Source: CAZIGK01 sp964538615 (lineage in GTDB: Bacteria; Pseudomonadota; Alphaproteobacteria; Rickettsiales; RI-342). Taken from it: a stretch of DNA of 64,000 bases. This document shows positions 51,827 through 59,840 of this stretch, piece by piece. Position 1 is the stretch's first letter, and each line of letters starts with the position of its first letter. The position numbers and the translations under genes are program-made. The stretch spans positions 62,001-126,000 of the forward strand of contig CAZIGK010000004.1 of the NCBI GenBank assembly GCA_964538615.1, in the 5' to 3' direction. Under the pieces are notes generated by a model, which was not told the origin of the DNA, did no database searches, and saw nothing but the letters and a program-made list of their open reading frames with translations.

Positions 51827-52785
51827 ACCATTCCCCCCCAGCAGGATACATCCGGTATCTCTGCAATACGCAGGTTCGCTTGCCCCATTTCCAATGATTG
51901 TCTGTAACTCACGGCCACATCCTGCAACGCAAGGGTCAGTGGGGTCAATCCGCGATCCCCGCGTAAATCCAGCTTCAATAAAGCTGTCAGGTGCTTCTTC
52001 GCCTCAGTGGTCACTTCCGCCTGCGGGTGCGTCATGCACCACTGCTTTACGGCGGCATCAACCAATGGACGATAGATTTCCATCATATCATCCACCAGAC
52101 AAAAGGCATTGCGCTTATTGCTATGAAACACTCCTAGTGCGGGTTGCAACCCACAGCCACAAATGGCGCGTGCGGTGGCCGCACGCAACACGGCATAGCC
52201 ATAGTTCAACAGCCGGTTCGCATCCTCTGCTTCAATATTACGGCTGAATTCCTCACCAAACAGTCCCTTCCAGTAAATACGCGCCGCATGCGCTTCTTTA
52301 TTTCCTGCATCACCGGAGGCCACCTCCCCCACCAACCCATACAGTTTCTCCGCTTTAACAGTATCCCCCAAAGCCTCCAACACCTCCGCCTGATGCCGAA
52401 TCTTCGCTCGCACCACCTGCTGCCATAACCGTTTTTTTAAGGGAAGACTGGCTTCAATCTGCCAATGCAGCACCTCCGTCCCCGCATGATACGCCTGATG
52501 CGGCAAATAAAGCCCCGTAGGGTGAAAGTTTTTACCACAAACAATCAGCGGAATGTTCCGCTCCGCCAGTTCCGCCAACAGGTTACGGCTGATGCTTCCC
52601 TGCGGCGCCGTCATCACCACCGCTTGTAACAAATCCAGCGGCACATCGCGGCGGGTTGGCTCTCCACCATCCGGTGGACGGGTATTTTCCACGCGCATAA
52701 AGCCGCGCCACAGGCTGACATGGCTGCCGTTTTGCGCCAATTCCACCACATGTTCAACCACCGCACCCCTCCCTGCATACCGCAA
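51823..52785 (-). CDS. cas1: CRISPR-associated integrase Cas1
   Basis: About 320 residues from a TTG at 52785, 28 bp after the cas9 stop. No ATG or GTG is available between an in-frame TGA upstream and this point, so the TTG is favoured. Catalytic metal ligands visible: Glu (about 164) in NKEAHAARIYWKGLFG, His (about 221) in LGVFHSNKRNAFCL and Asp (about 233) in VDDMMEIYRPLV. N-terminal beta-domain: VSLWRGFMRVE then VPLDLLQAVVMT and NIPLIVCGKNFHPTGLYLP. Role: integrates new spacers, with Cas2. The gene is flanked by cas9 and cas2 in the order cas9-cas1-cas2 typical of type II-C; cas4 and csn2 are absent. Confidence 0.96.
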   Translation of the reverse strand: MRYAGRGAVVEHVVELAQNGSHVSLWRGFMRVENTRPPDGGEPTRRDVPLDLLQAVVMTAPQGSISRNLLAELAERNIPLIVCGKNFHPTGLYLPHQAYHAGTEVLHWQIEASLPLKKRLWQQVVRAKIRHQAEVLEALGDTVKAEKLYGLVGEVASGDAGNKEAHAARIYWKGLFGEEFSRNIEAEDANRLLNYGYAVLRAATARAICGCGLQPALGVFHSNKRNAFCLVDDMMEIYRPLVDAAVKQWCMTHPQAEVTTEAKKHLTALLKLDLRGDRGLTPLTLALQDVAVSYRQSLEMGQANLRIAEIPDVSCWGGMV

Positions 52786-52813
52786 ATGAAGGGGCCGATT
52801 ACGGTCGCGTCAA

Positions 52814-55800
52814 TCAGGCGGCATGTTTTTTCAAGTTGAGAATCCTGCCATCAGGAGCCACCTTAAGTTTTATCATGCCCTGCTTTATTAAAACGTTAAT
52901 AGACTTGAAGTTTTGTTTTCCCTTCGCCTGAAGCTGAGGCCGAACATCCATCTTATTGTCTGTCGTACTAAACCCTCCCACCCGCATCACCACCGGCTTG
53001 CCATCCTCCATCACCTGAATCATATCATTTTTATACAAGCGCATCAGATGTCTGGCGGCAGGATGCGGCTTCCACTGGTTCAGGTTGCGGGCCGGGCTAT
53101 CGGATGCCTGCTGGTCGGCTTCCATGGCATGCATATCAATATAACTACGGAAAGCTCCCTGATAGTCATATTCACCCGCTTTCCACTTCCCGGCTTTCCC
53201 CTTGGGCAGACGGTAAATATCCACACAACAGAAGGAATCCGGCGCATAGGCCTTATGCGGGGCGGAAGCAATCGGCACTGCCGACTGGTTTTGCACCAGA
53301 ATTCGCACACGTTTGATGTTCTTGCCCTTCCATTTCGGGTGCTGTTGACAAAACCTGGCCAGTAAGGTCGGCAAGTCGTGATTACTCCCCTGATGCTCAT
53401 ACATCCATTCGCGCACATCCTCCCTAAGCTCGATATTACGGATGCAGCCTAACTCAGTTTCCTTCAGCCCCGTAAAGGCTTTGCGCGTCACCAGCGTATG
53501 GTTGGGCAGTTCGGGGTCGCGGCGGTCTTCAGGGATGATTCCATAAGCCGTTTCCTGAAAAAACTTGCCGCTATGCCCATGATCCGGCTTATGGCTGATC
53601 ACCATGGCATGCAATTTTTCTGCCGCCTGATGCCGCAACCGATCCATATATTTCGGCTCAGGAATGCGCACCCAGCCACCCGTTCCCTGCTCCTCTGCCT
53701 TCGCCGTCGCATCAGATGCCGCTTTCAACACCGAGCGGGTGGTCAGCCCCACCACCAGCGCATCCAGCGCATGATGCCGATGCTCCTCGCGGTCTTTTTC
53801 TCCGTCTTCTTTCAGCAGGTGGTTTAGTCCCCATTGCTTGCGCATCGCTGCCGTCAATTTACCGGGAATCGCCACCACATCGCTCGCACCGGCATGAATA
53901 GGCGTCAGATACCGCTTCGCCAAGCGGCTCACATAGGCGGTATCATTCAACTGACGCGCCGCGAAATCTCCCCGCCGCTCAAATTCCTCCATCGCACCGG
54001 GCAGAAAACGCCACCACTGCGCTTGCGGAATCACCTTTTTCATCCGCTCGACAATGGCGTCATAATCATAACCGGGGTGATGCGCGAAAGCCTCATAGGG
54101 CGGCTTATTGCCCTTGGCGCGGTTGGCACTGCGCAAGGTGAACGTCAGGTTGGCCTGCGAATCATCCAGCGTTTTAGAGCGTGGCAGAATATGCTCAATC
54201 TCCGCCTCGCCGTTAAAGAACATCGTGTCATTAATCACATCTCCGCTGTAGATACAACGCCGGGTCGTCGCCTCCTTCCCCAACGCTTCCCACATTTTAT
54301 ATTTCCGAATATCCATGCGGCTGGGGTGAGCGATGCCATGTTTGACAAATTCCTGACGGATGCGCTCATTCTCCTTCTGCTCCCGCGCCTGTTTGCGGGT
54401 AATTTCGTCGCGCTTCTCCCGGCTGTTTTTTAAGTCGCGCGTGGTTTCCAGATGAATCGAATCCGGGTTGCCATAGCGCGCAATCAGGCTGTTGACCACC
54501 CGTCGCAACTGGTTGAGCGTCAGATGAATGGTCGGGTTAGGAATTTTGCCGTAATACAATTCTTTAAAATGCGGCAGTTCTTCCCCCTTCGCCTTCGCGG
54601 CTTCCAGCCGTTCCTGCGCTTTCTTGCGGTCACCCCCGACACAGCTTTCCGGCAGAATCTCACCGTAATAGGGCAGCTGATCCATCCGTTCGCCCGTCTC
54701 CGCACTTAAAGCCACATAGCCCAGTTTGGCCGCCACTTCCTGTGGGGTCAGCCAACCGCCATCCTCCTTTTGCTCATCCCGCAGCAAGGGCAAGGCTTCT
54801 TCCATAAATCGGCGGCTCAGGCGCACCGTATCCTGTTTCAGTTTTTGTTTAGAACACGCACGCGCCTGTTCTTCGCTAAAACCAAACCGCTGCTGCAATT
54901 CCGCCATCAGGGCGGCATCCTCCTCCGCCGCATAGAGGGCTTCCAGCAGATCATTCTGCTGAGTCGCGCTTAAGGCGTTCCACTGCGCACCCAACACATC
55001 ATCCGCGCTAAATATCGCTATTATTTTATGTCCATCCAACCCCTTGCGCTTGTCAGATGTCAGGTTGAACTGCACATCCTGCGGGAAAACCCGCTGCTTA
55101 TTGGCATATTTCAGCTTCCCCATGGCCGTAAATTGCATGGTCTTTTTCTGATACAACTCATCGCGCAAACGGTCTTTCTGTTCAGCCGTCAGTGGCCGCA
55201 TCGGGTGGCTACCATCCGTATAGCGCAAATTGTTCAATTCCTGCTCGATGCGAAACGCATGGCTGATCGGCAGGTCGGCATAGGCGCGCCGCTCCCCTTG
55301 CGCATAGAGATACGTACACCAGCCGCGCTCCACCGGACGCAGCGGATGCTGAAACAGCAAATGCGCCGTCACCTCCTGCCATGCGGCCTCACTCAGCGTC
55401 TGATGCGGTTTTTGCATCTGTAGAATGCGCTGCCATTCCTCTTCCAGCATTTTCCGGGTGGGGAAATCCTCCCCCTCCACATAAAAACGGGCGGGCTTGC
55501 CCTGAATGCGCTGCTCCAGCAGATATTCACCCAGCGTTTGCCCGGCTGCATCCAACCGCGTTTGCAGATGCGTCATGCGCGCTTTCCAGGCGCTTTCACT
55601 GTCATTGTCCGTCTTGCGGTTGCTTTTGAACCCCCGCCGCTGCGCCAGATGCAACAGCACCCGCCCCAACTCATGCGGCGTCACGGCCTCACGCACCGCG
55701 CGGGCACGCAAGACATAAGGATCACGCGGATGCAACACCACCTTCGGCTGCTGCGTCGGCACCGCATGCTGCGATGCATCTTTGGCTTTCAGCTTAACCA

Positions 55801-56098
55801 ACTGATCGAACCGTTCTGCTTCCTTCGGCAACAATCCATGCTGTTGCAGCAACCGAACCAGCGCCTTCTTGCGATTGATTTTGCGATCACGACTGCGCCG
55901 CATGCCCCGCGCCATACGCCGCTCCACCGCCAGCGAATCCCCAATGCGTCCCCCTTGCGCCGGTTCCCGCCCATCATGATAGACCCGCACCCCCATATCC
56001 AGTAAGGATACAGCAAATTCCGGGTTCTGCCGATCCAGCTCCAGCACTGCCCACCCAATCGACTGGGTTCCAATATCCAACGCAAAACGAATCGGCAT
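52814..56098 (-). CDS. cas9: Type II-C effector nuclease Cas9
   Basis: 1094 residues. RuvC-I: IRFALDIGTQSIGWAVLELD (Asp 8). Arg-rich bridge helix around 58-80 (ERRMARGMRRSRDRKINRKK). RuvC-II: SIHLETTRDLKNSREKRDE (Glu 551). HNH: EAEIEHILPRSKTLDDS (His 636), followed by NRAKGNK (Asn 659). RuvC-III: HRHHALDALVVGL (Asp 779). All nuclease residues are present, so it should cut both strands. The residue before the HNH His is Glu (635) instead of the usual Asp. The length is near Neisseria Cas9 (1082). Guides: crRNAs from the array plus the tracrRNA at 56234-56323. It is the first gene of a leftward operon with cas1 and cas2. The PAM cannot be read from this window. Confidence 0.97.
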   Translation of the reverse strand: MPIRFALDIGTQSIGWAVLELDRQNPEFAVSLLDMGVRVYHDGREPAQGGRIGDSLAVERRMARGMRRSRDRKINRKKALVRLLQQHGLLPKEAERFDQLVKLKAKDASQHAVPTQQPKVVLHPRDPYVLRARAVREAVTPHELGRVLLHLAQRRGFKSNRKTDNDSESAWKARMTHLQTRLDAAGQTLGEYLLEQRIQGKPARFYVEGEDFPTRKMLEEEWQRILQMQKPHQTLSEAAWQEVTAHLLFQHPLRPVERGWCTYLYAQGERRAYADLPISHAFRIEQELNNLRYTDGSHPMRPLTAEQKDRLRDELYQKKTMQFTAMGKLKYANKQRVFPQDVQFNLTSDKRKGLDGHKIIAIFSADDVLGAQWNALSATQQNDLLEALYAAEEDAALMAELQQRFGFSEEQARACSKQKLKQDTVRLSRRFMEEALPLLRDEQKEDGGWLTPQEVAAKLGYVALSAETGERMDQLPYYGEILPESCVGGDRKKAQERLEAAKAKGEELPHFKELYYGKIPNPTIHLTLNQLRRVVNSLIARYGNPDSIHLETTRDLKNSREKRDEITRKQAREQKENERIRQEFVKHGIAHPSRMDIRKYKMWEALGKEATTRRCIYSGDVINDTMFFNGEAEIEHILPRSKTLDDSQANLTFTLRSANRAKGNKPPYEAFAHHPGYDYDAIVERMKKVIPQAQWWRFLPGAMEEFERRGDFAARQLNDTAYVSRLAKRYLTPIHAGASDVVAIPGKLTAAMRKQWGLNHLLKEDGEKDREEHRHHALDALVVGLTTRSVLKAASDATAKAEEQGTGGWVRIPEPKYMDRLRHQAAEKLHAMVISHKPDHGHSGKFFQETAYGIIPEDRRDPELPNHTLVTRKAFTGLKETELGCIRNIELREDVREWMYEHQGSNHDLPTLLARFCQQHPKWKGKNIKRVRILVQNQSAVPIASAPHKAYAPDSFCCVDIYRLPKGKAGKWKAGEYDYQGAFRSYIDMHAMEADQQASDSPARNLNQWKPHPAARHLMRLYKNDMIQVMEDGKPVVMRVGGFSTTDNKMDVRPQLQAKGKQNFKSINVLIKQGMIKLKVAPDGRILNLKKHAA

Positions 56099-56198
56099 CT
56101 CTACGCTCCCTGATTCTGTTTATTTTCTCAACCAAACGGAAAACTACACGCAAACCCGATAGCAACCAACAAAAAATATCGCGCAAGTTGCAATACGG

Positions 56199-56227
56199 TT
56201 GACATAACGCTCACCGCGCTCTAACTT
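56199..56227 (+). promoter_or_regulatory. Promoter of the tracrRNA
   Basis: TTGACA (56199-56204), 17 bp, then TCTAAC (56222-56227), which matches four of six -10 bases. Transcription would start about 56233-56236, exactly where the anti-repeat begins. It lies between the divergent cas9 start (56098) and the tracrRNA. Confidence 0.7.
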
Positions 56228-56233
56228 CATCTC

Positions 56234-56323
56234 GTAGCAACTGATGAGAAACGGTCGAAACCCGCGAACAAGAGATTTTCTCATCAAATAAAACCCCACG
56301 GGTTCGCCCGTGGGGTTTTTTAT
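56234..56323 (+). ncRNA. tracrRNA of the type II-C system
   Basis: Anti-repeat at 56236-56271 (starts GTAGCAACTGATGAGAAACG) pairs with the 5' two-thirds of the array repeat; one C-to-T change gives a G-U pair, and a single bulged G remains in CGCGAAC opposite GTTGCG. After it come a short nexus-like stem (GAGATTTTCTC) and a strong terminator stem ACCCCACGGG TTCG CCCGTGGGGT followed by T6. Divergent from cas9. The terminator can also end the gene at 56337-56726 on the other strand. Confidence 0.93.
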
Positions 56324-56336
56324 TTGCGCTTAAGAA

Positions 56337-56726
56337 TTATCCATATTGCGGCGCATTAACCAGTGCGTAAGGTGCCACCTGATAAAATAAGGCTAGCGCC
56401 TCCCCGGCAGCGCGCTCGGATGGGTATCCTTTATCACTCCGGCAAATAATACGCCCGTTGGATGCTTTCAAGTGCCAATAGTACTTACCATCCTGCCCCA
56501 AGAACACCTCTCCCCCCTGCTGTAAACTGGCATAACGCTTAGTATTCCGAATCCCTTCCTGACAATTCTCCACCGTATTATAATCCGTCGTATAAGCAAT
56601 ACAGTCCGCCAACAGCGTCACGGTCTCCAGCCGCCAACCGTAGGTGACGGTACTAAATGCTGATTTACCAACATCACGACGAATTTTGAATTGGTAGGAA
56701 GCAGATGGATAAGAATAAGTCGCCAT
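56337..56726 (-). CDS. YegP-like (DUF1508) protein
   Basis: 129 residues. The C-terminal half GQDGKYYWHLKASNGRIICRSDKGYPSERAAGEALALFYQ matches the DUF1508/YegP domain (K-F-x-x-x-L-K-A-x-N-G-x-I-I pattern with a following helix). The N-terminal half (SYQFKIRRDVGKSAFS and ENCQEGIRNTKRYASL) looks like part of a second, degenerate copy, and family members often have two. Proteins of this family are small and of unknown biochemical role. It lies convergent with the tracrRNA, sharing its terminator, and there is no evidence for a CRISPR role. Confidence 0.7.
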   Translation of the reverse strand: MATYSYPSASYQFKIRRDVGKSAFSTVTYGWRLETVTLLADCIAYTTDYNTVENCQEGIRNTKRYASLQQGGEVFLGQDGKYYWHLKASNGRIICRSDKGYPSERAAGEALALFYQVAPYALVNAPQYG

Positions 56727-57036
56727 GGAACAATCTCCCTAATATGGCATTGCAAAAAACACAGCAAAACCACCACCGGAGTTGACCCAAACCTCTACAC
56801 ATCATACAATGGCATCCTACCACAGATTCACTATACTTAGTGCATCGGCTTGACCCCAACCTCTGCGGTTGGGGTTTTGCTTATGTACAACGCAATATAC
56901 ACCAAATGACGCTTCACGCAATAATTTTAACATTCCTTCTTCTATGATTATATTTTTTGTTGTGCATGACCGTAGTATATGGAACATTGAAGAAAGAAGA
57001 TGACACTCTCATTGCGTTGATAATGTCATTCTTCTA
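56727..57036. other. Intergenic stretch upstream of the second tracr-like RNA
   Basis: About 310 bp, AT-rich, no gene. It contains TGACCCCAACCTCTGCGGTTGGGGTT (about 56850-56876), a hairpin with a GGTTGGGGTTTTG end that looks like a terminator, and the inverted repeat 56995-57035 just before the structured RNA. Confidence 0.5.
56995..57035. repeat. Inverted repeat just upstream of the second tracr-like RNA
   Basis: Left arm AGAAGATGACA (56995-57005), right arm TGTCATTCTTCT (57024-57035), separated by 18 bp; the arms match except for one inserted base. It directly abuts GTTGCGG at 57037. It could be an operator, an attenuator or a folded 5' end of the downstream RNA. Confidence 0.6.
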
Positions 57037-57158
57037 GTTGCGGATAGGATGCTGTGTAAATTAAGCACAAATTTTGTGCCTGCCCAACAGCCCATCCGCG
57101 AACAAGAGATTTTCTCATCAAATAAAACCCCACGGGTCCGCCCGTGGGGTTTTTTATT
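57037..57158 (+). ncRNA. Candidate natural single-guide-type RNA (second tracrRNA-tail copy fused to a repeat-like strand)
   Basis: 57096-57158 repeats tracrRNA bases 56264-56326 (anti-repeat end, nexus and terminator) with one visible change (TTCG to TCCG in the terminator loop). Upstream, 57037-57045 reads GTTGCGGAT and pairs with ATCCGCGAAC (57094-57103), leaving the same bulged G as in the crRNA-tracrRNA duplex. Relative to the array repeat (GTTGCGGGTT with AACCCGCGAAC), both strands have changed together and still pair. The two strands are linked by further stems (CTGT/ACAG and GCACAA/TTGTGC). The result resembles a repeat:anti-repeat duplex in one molecule. Expression, promoter and target are unknown. 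Confidence 0.6.
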
Positions 57159-57360
57159 GCCCCTTCCCCGCCATCCCCCTCCCCTTGACAGTCCGCTCCC
57201 CCCGCCCCTCCCACAGTTGCCCCTTGTCAACCAAACGGCAATCCACTAGATGATACATTCTATCATCAAAAGGGCTGCCTTAGCCCAAGGTTCACCAAAC
57301 AAACCATCACGGCCATTGCGCCAACAGCATAAGCCATCATCCTAACAGGGAAACACATCC
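57159..57360. other. C-rich intergenic stretch upstream of the NfeD-like gene
   Basis: About 200 bp, starting with a very C-rich run (CCCCTTCCCCGCCATCCCCC region). No gene is recognised. Confidence 0.4.
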
Positions 57361-57861
57361 ATGGTAGACCTCCTCGCCCAGTTTTTTGACCTGATGCAAG
57401 ACCCGGTTTTCTGGTGGCTCATCACCGGTGCTGTATTCATTATTTTTGAAATCACGGCCATTCCGGGGGTGGGTTTCCTCTTTTCCGGTCTGGCCTGTTT
57501 ATGCGTGGCCTACGCCATTGATCGGGACCTCATCTCGCGGGGGGATAGTATTCAGCAATTCGGCACATTTTTTATACTGGCAGGTGCATGGGCTGCCCTG
57601 CTTTGGGTTCCGCTGCGCAAACTCACCCAACGCTCCCGTGGTAGCCAGGGCTTTCAGGATGTCGTGGGCAGTAAAGCATTGGTAATCACCCCCGGCATTC
57701 GACAAGGCAAAGTCGGGCATGTGCGCTGGTCAGGCACCCAATTGCGCGCCCGGCTGGATTCCACATGCCATACCGACTATCTGGAACCAGATACAGAGGT
57801 CACCATCACCGCCGTAGATGGTAATATCGTGACTGTCCTGCCTGTCGCCAGCCTCACTTGA
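57361..57861 (+). CDS. NfeD-like membrane protein
   Basis: 166 residues. Two or three TM segments (VFWWLITGAVFIIFEITAIPGVGFLFSGLACLCVAY; then FFILAGAWAALLWVPL) and a C-terminal OB-fold (VVGSKALVITPGIRQGKVGHVRWSGTQLRARLD ... VTITAVDGNIVTVLPVA). Short NfeD proteins act together with SPFH partners in inner membranes. The SPFH-type gene at 57973-58956 lies convergent to this one, close but not in the same operon. Upstream ATG at 57361 has AGGGAAAC nearby. Confidence 0.85.
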   Translation: MVDLLAQFFDLMQDPVFWWLITGAVFIIFEITAIPGVGFLFSGLACLCVAYAIDRDLISRGDSIQQFGTFFILAGAWAALLWVPLRKLTQRSRGSQGFQDVVGSKALVITPGIRQGKVGHVRWSGTQLRARLDSTCHTDYLEPDTEVTITAVDGNIVTVLPVASLT

Positions 57862-57972
57862 AAAACTACTCACTTGAAAAACTGCTCACCTGACACTGCT
57901 CAGTGGACGCTCTGGCAAGCATCCTTCGTCTGGCATAGTGCCGTCATGCGTTGGCGTATGTGACGACACCAT

Positions 57973-58956
57973 CTACCCCTGTTGCCAAGGGTTCACGCTC
58001 CTCTCCAATACACCTGCCGCTCCCCCGGTCGCAGCCCCCCGGCGTACCGCATCAAACACGGTTAATGCCTGCGCGACCATACTTCCGGCATCCCCCACAT
58101 TGGCTGGCAACAAAACGGTGGTGCCCTCCTTCGCGAGTTGGCTAAAGGCCTGCACATATTGCTCTGCCACACGCAACGCCGCTGCATCTGCTCCACCTTG
58201 CGCCTGAATTGACTGGGCAACCTTCACAATACTTTCCGCCGTTGCTTCCGCCACCGCCCGAATCGCCTCGGCCTCCCCCTGCGCACGATTGATCTGGTCA
58301 ATCTTCGCCGCTTCGGACTTCAAAACCACTTCCTGTTTATGCGCCTCGGCACGGTTGATCTGCGCCTGCCGATCCCCCTCTGATTGCAAAATCGCCGCCC
58401 GTTTATTGCGCTCTGCGGTCACTTGTTGCTCCATTGCGCTAATCACAGATTTTGGCGGGTCAATATCCCGAATCTCATAACGCATGCATTGAATGCCCCA
58501 TGTGCTGGCCGCCTCGTTAATCGCCGCGACAATACTGGCGTTCAGCCGCTCGCGCTCGTTAAAGCTCTCGTCCATGGCCAACTTCCCTATCTCGGATCGC
58601 ATGGTCGTCTGCGCCAGTTGTACCACCGCAAAAATCGGGTCCGTCACACCATACGCAGCCGCTACCGGATCAATAATTCGCACATACAGCACCCCATCAA
58701 TACTCAGAGGCACGTTGTCGCTGGTAATGGCAGATTGCGATGTCACATCCACCGCCCGCTCTTTCAAACTGAACCGATATGATACCCGCTCATAGATGGG
58801 GATCAGGAAGTTCAGGCCCGGCTCCAGCTTGCGATCAAACTTACCAAAACGCTCCACCACCCATGCCTCTTGCTGAGGCACAATTTTGAATGCCTTAAAC
58901 ACCAGCACAATGACAATAAGCCCCAGTGCAAAGGTCATCACAGTTCCAAACGGCAT
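57973..58956 (-). CDS. SPFH/Band-7 paraslipin-type membrane protein (QmcA-like)
   Basis: About 327 residues from the ATG at 58956 (MPFGTVMTFALGLIVIVLVFKAFKIVPQQEAW); GGAAGGA lies 9 bp upstream, so this start is preferred over 58965, 58974 and 59004. One TM then the SPFH domain (VVERFGKFDRKLEPGLNFLIPIYERVSYRFSLKERAVDV). IDPPKSVISAMEQQVTAERNKRAAILQSEGDRQAQINRAEAHKQEVVLKSEAAKID is diagnostic of the YbbK/QmcA group. C-terminal AEQYVQAFSQLAKEGTTVLLPANVGDAGSMVAQAL. Such proteins form large membrane-microdomain rings. The NfeD-like gene is its neighbour. Stop codon 112 bp from that of the NfeD gene. Confidence 0.92.
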   Translation of the reverse strand: MPFGTVMTFALGLIVIVLVFKAFKIVPQQEAWVVERFGKFDRKLEPGLNFLIPIYERVSYRFSLKERAVDVTSQSAITSDNVPLSIDGVLYVRIIDPVAAAYGVTDPIFAVVQLAQTTMRSEIGKLAMDESFNERERLNASIVAAINEAASTWGIQCMRYEIRDIDPPKSVISAMEQQVTAERNKRAAILQSEGDRQAQINRAEAHKQEVVLKSEAAKIDQINRAQGEAEAIRAVAEATAESIVKVAQSIQAQGGADAAALRVAEQYVQAFSQLAKEGTTVLLPANVGDAGSMVAQALTVFDAVRRGAATGGAAGVLERSVNPWQQG

Positions 58957-59055
58957 CACTCTCATTCCTTCCATGGTAATACAAAGCGCCATGCGCCTGC
59001 TCACCCTAGCGTAGAAATATTACTGTATTCTTGCCGCCTGCCGATTCTGCGTCAT

Positions 59056-59093
59056 AAAAAAACGCCCTGTGTTCGCAACACAAGGCGTTTTCT
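59056..59093. terminator. Bidirectional Rho-independent terminator
   Basis: AAAAAAACGCC ... GGCGTTTT, with inner stem TGTGTT/AACACA. It lies 27 bp past the stop of the gene at 59120 (minus strand), and isolates it from the SPFH gene. Confidence 0.88.
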
Positions 59094-59119
59094 CATTCAT
59101 TCCAAGCGAACCTAATGGA

Positions 59120-59710
59120 TCACGTCACCTCAGACAGCGGCGGGAAGATACGCACATTGGTATGCCGCTCTCCAAACAGGTAATCCCTCTGCAATTTTTC
59201 GCGATCTTCTGCCGTAGGGTTGCCTATGCCAGTAATCACCACCGTAGAGCTATCCGGCAGGTTAAAGCTTTGCCCGCCAAACATCTTCTCATGCAAACTA
59301 TCTAGGCGGTCACAACGCACGTTCACATACGCAAACACACGCTCACCTTCTTCGTTATAGCCCTGCATATACACAATGCAAAACACCTTATCCAGTACCA
59401 GCTTTTCCCGGTAATCAAGACGCAAAGGCCATTCGCCAGCGGTTTCCACATCATAATTGTCCGGCAGCGGCACTTCTTCTCCCATGCGAGAGACCACCAG
59501 TTCGCCGCACATGCTGCTCACCCGGTTCAGCTTCTCCGCAATGGACAAAATCAAATCCACATCATCCAGACCAAACACCGCAATGGTGCCGATTTTGATA
59601 AAATCCACCTGCCCGATGTAAAAATCCGGCTGTTTCGGTGGCTCATCTTTTTTGGGGGCAGTCGGGTTGCTGGCACCCGGCTTGTTCATTTTGCTACTCC
59701 AACCACTCAT
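59120..59710 (-). CDS. Conserved-looking protein of unknown function
   Basis: 196 residues. A disordered Lys/Pro-rich N-terminus (about 1-30), then DFYIGQVDFIKIGTIAVFGLDDVDLILSIAEKLNRVSSMCGELVVSRMG, then RLDYREKLVLDKVFCIVYMQGYNEEGERVFAYVNVRCDRLDSLHEKMFGG and a closing YLFGERHTNVRIFPPLS. Compact alpha/beta, no TM. Not recognised. Intact, with its own terminator. Confidence 0.55.
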   Translation of the reverse strand: MSGWSSKMNKPGASNPTAPKKDEPPKQPDFYIGQVDFIKIGTIAVFGLDDVDLILSIAEKLNRVSSMCGELVVSRMGEEVPLPDNYDVETAGEWPLRLDYREKLVLDKVFCIVYMQGYNEEGERVFAYVNVRCDRLDSLHEKMFGGQSFNLPDSSTVVITGIGNPTAEDREKLQRDYLFGERHTNVRIFPPLSEVT

Positions 59711-59840
59711 GGGTGGTGACTCCTGAACTAAAAAGTTTATCCTTAGACTGGCATAGCGGGAAAATATTAAACAAATATGACGATTCGCCCCATTTCCTCA
59801 ATATATAGTGCCCGCAAGCCCAATTTTTGTTTTTTTTGCC

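Noticed and set aside
51823..52785. Longer N-terminal start for Cas1 upstream of the TTG
   Set aside because: An in-frame TGA lies eight codons upstream and no ATG or GTG is available, so the TTG is the best start.
56934..56944. An 8-base match (TTCTTCTA) between the segment preceding the single-guide-type RNA and a site about 90 bases upstream
   Set aside because: An 8-base match is expected about once by chance in a window this size, so no self-target is claimed.
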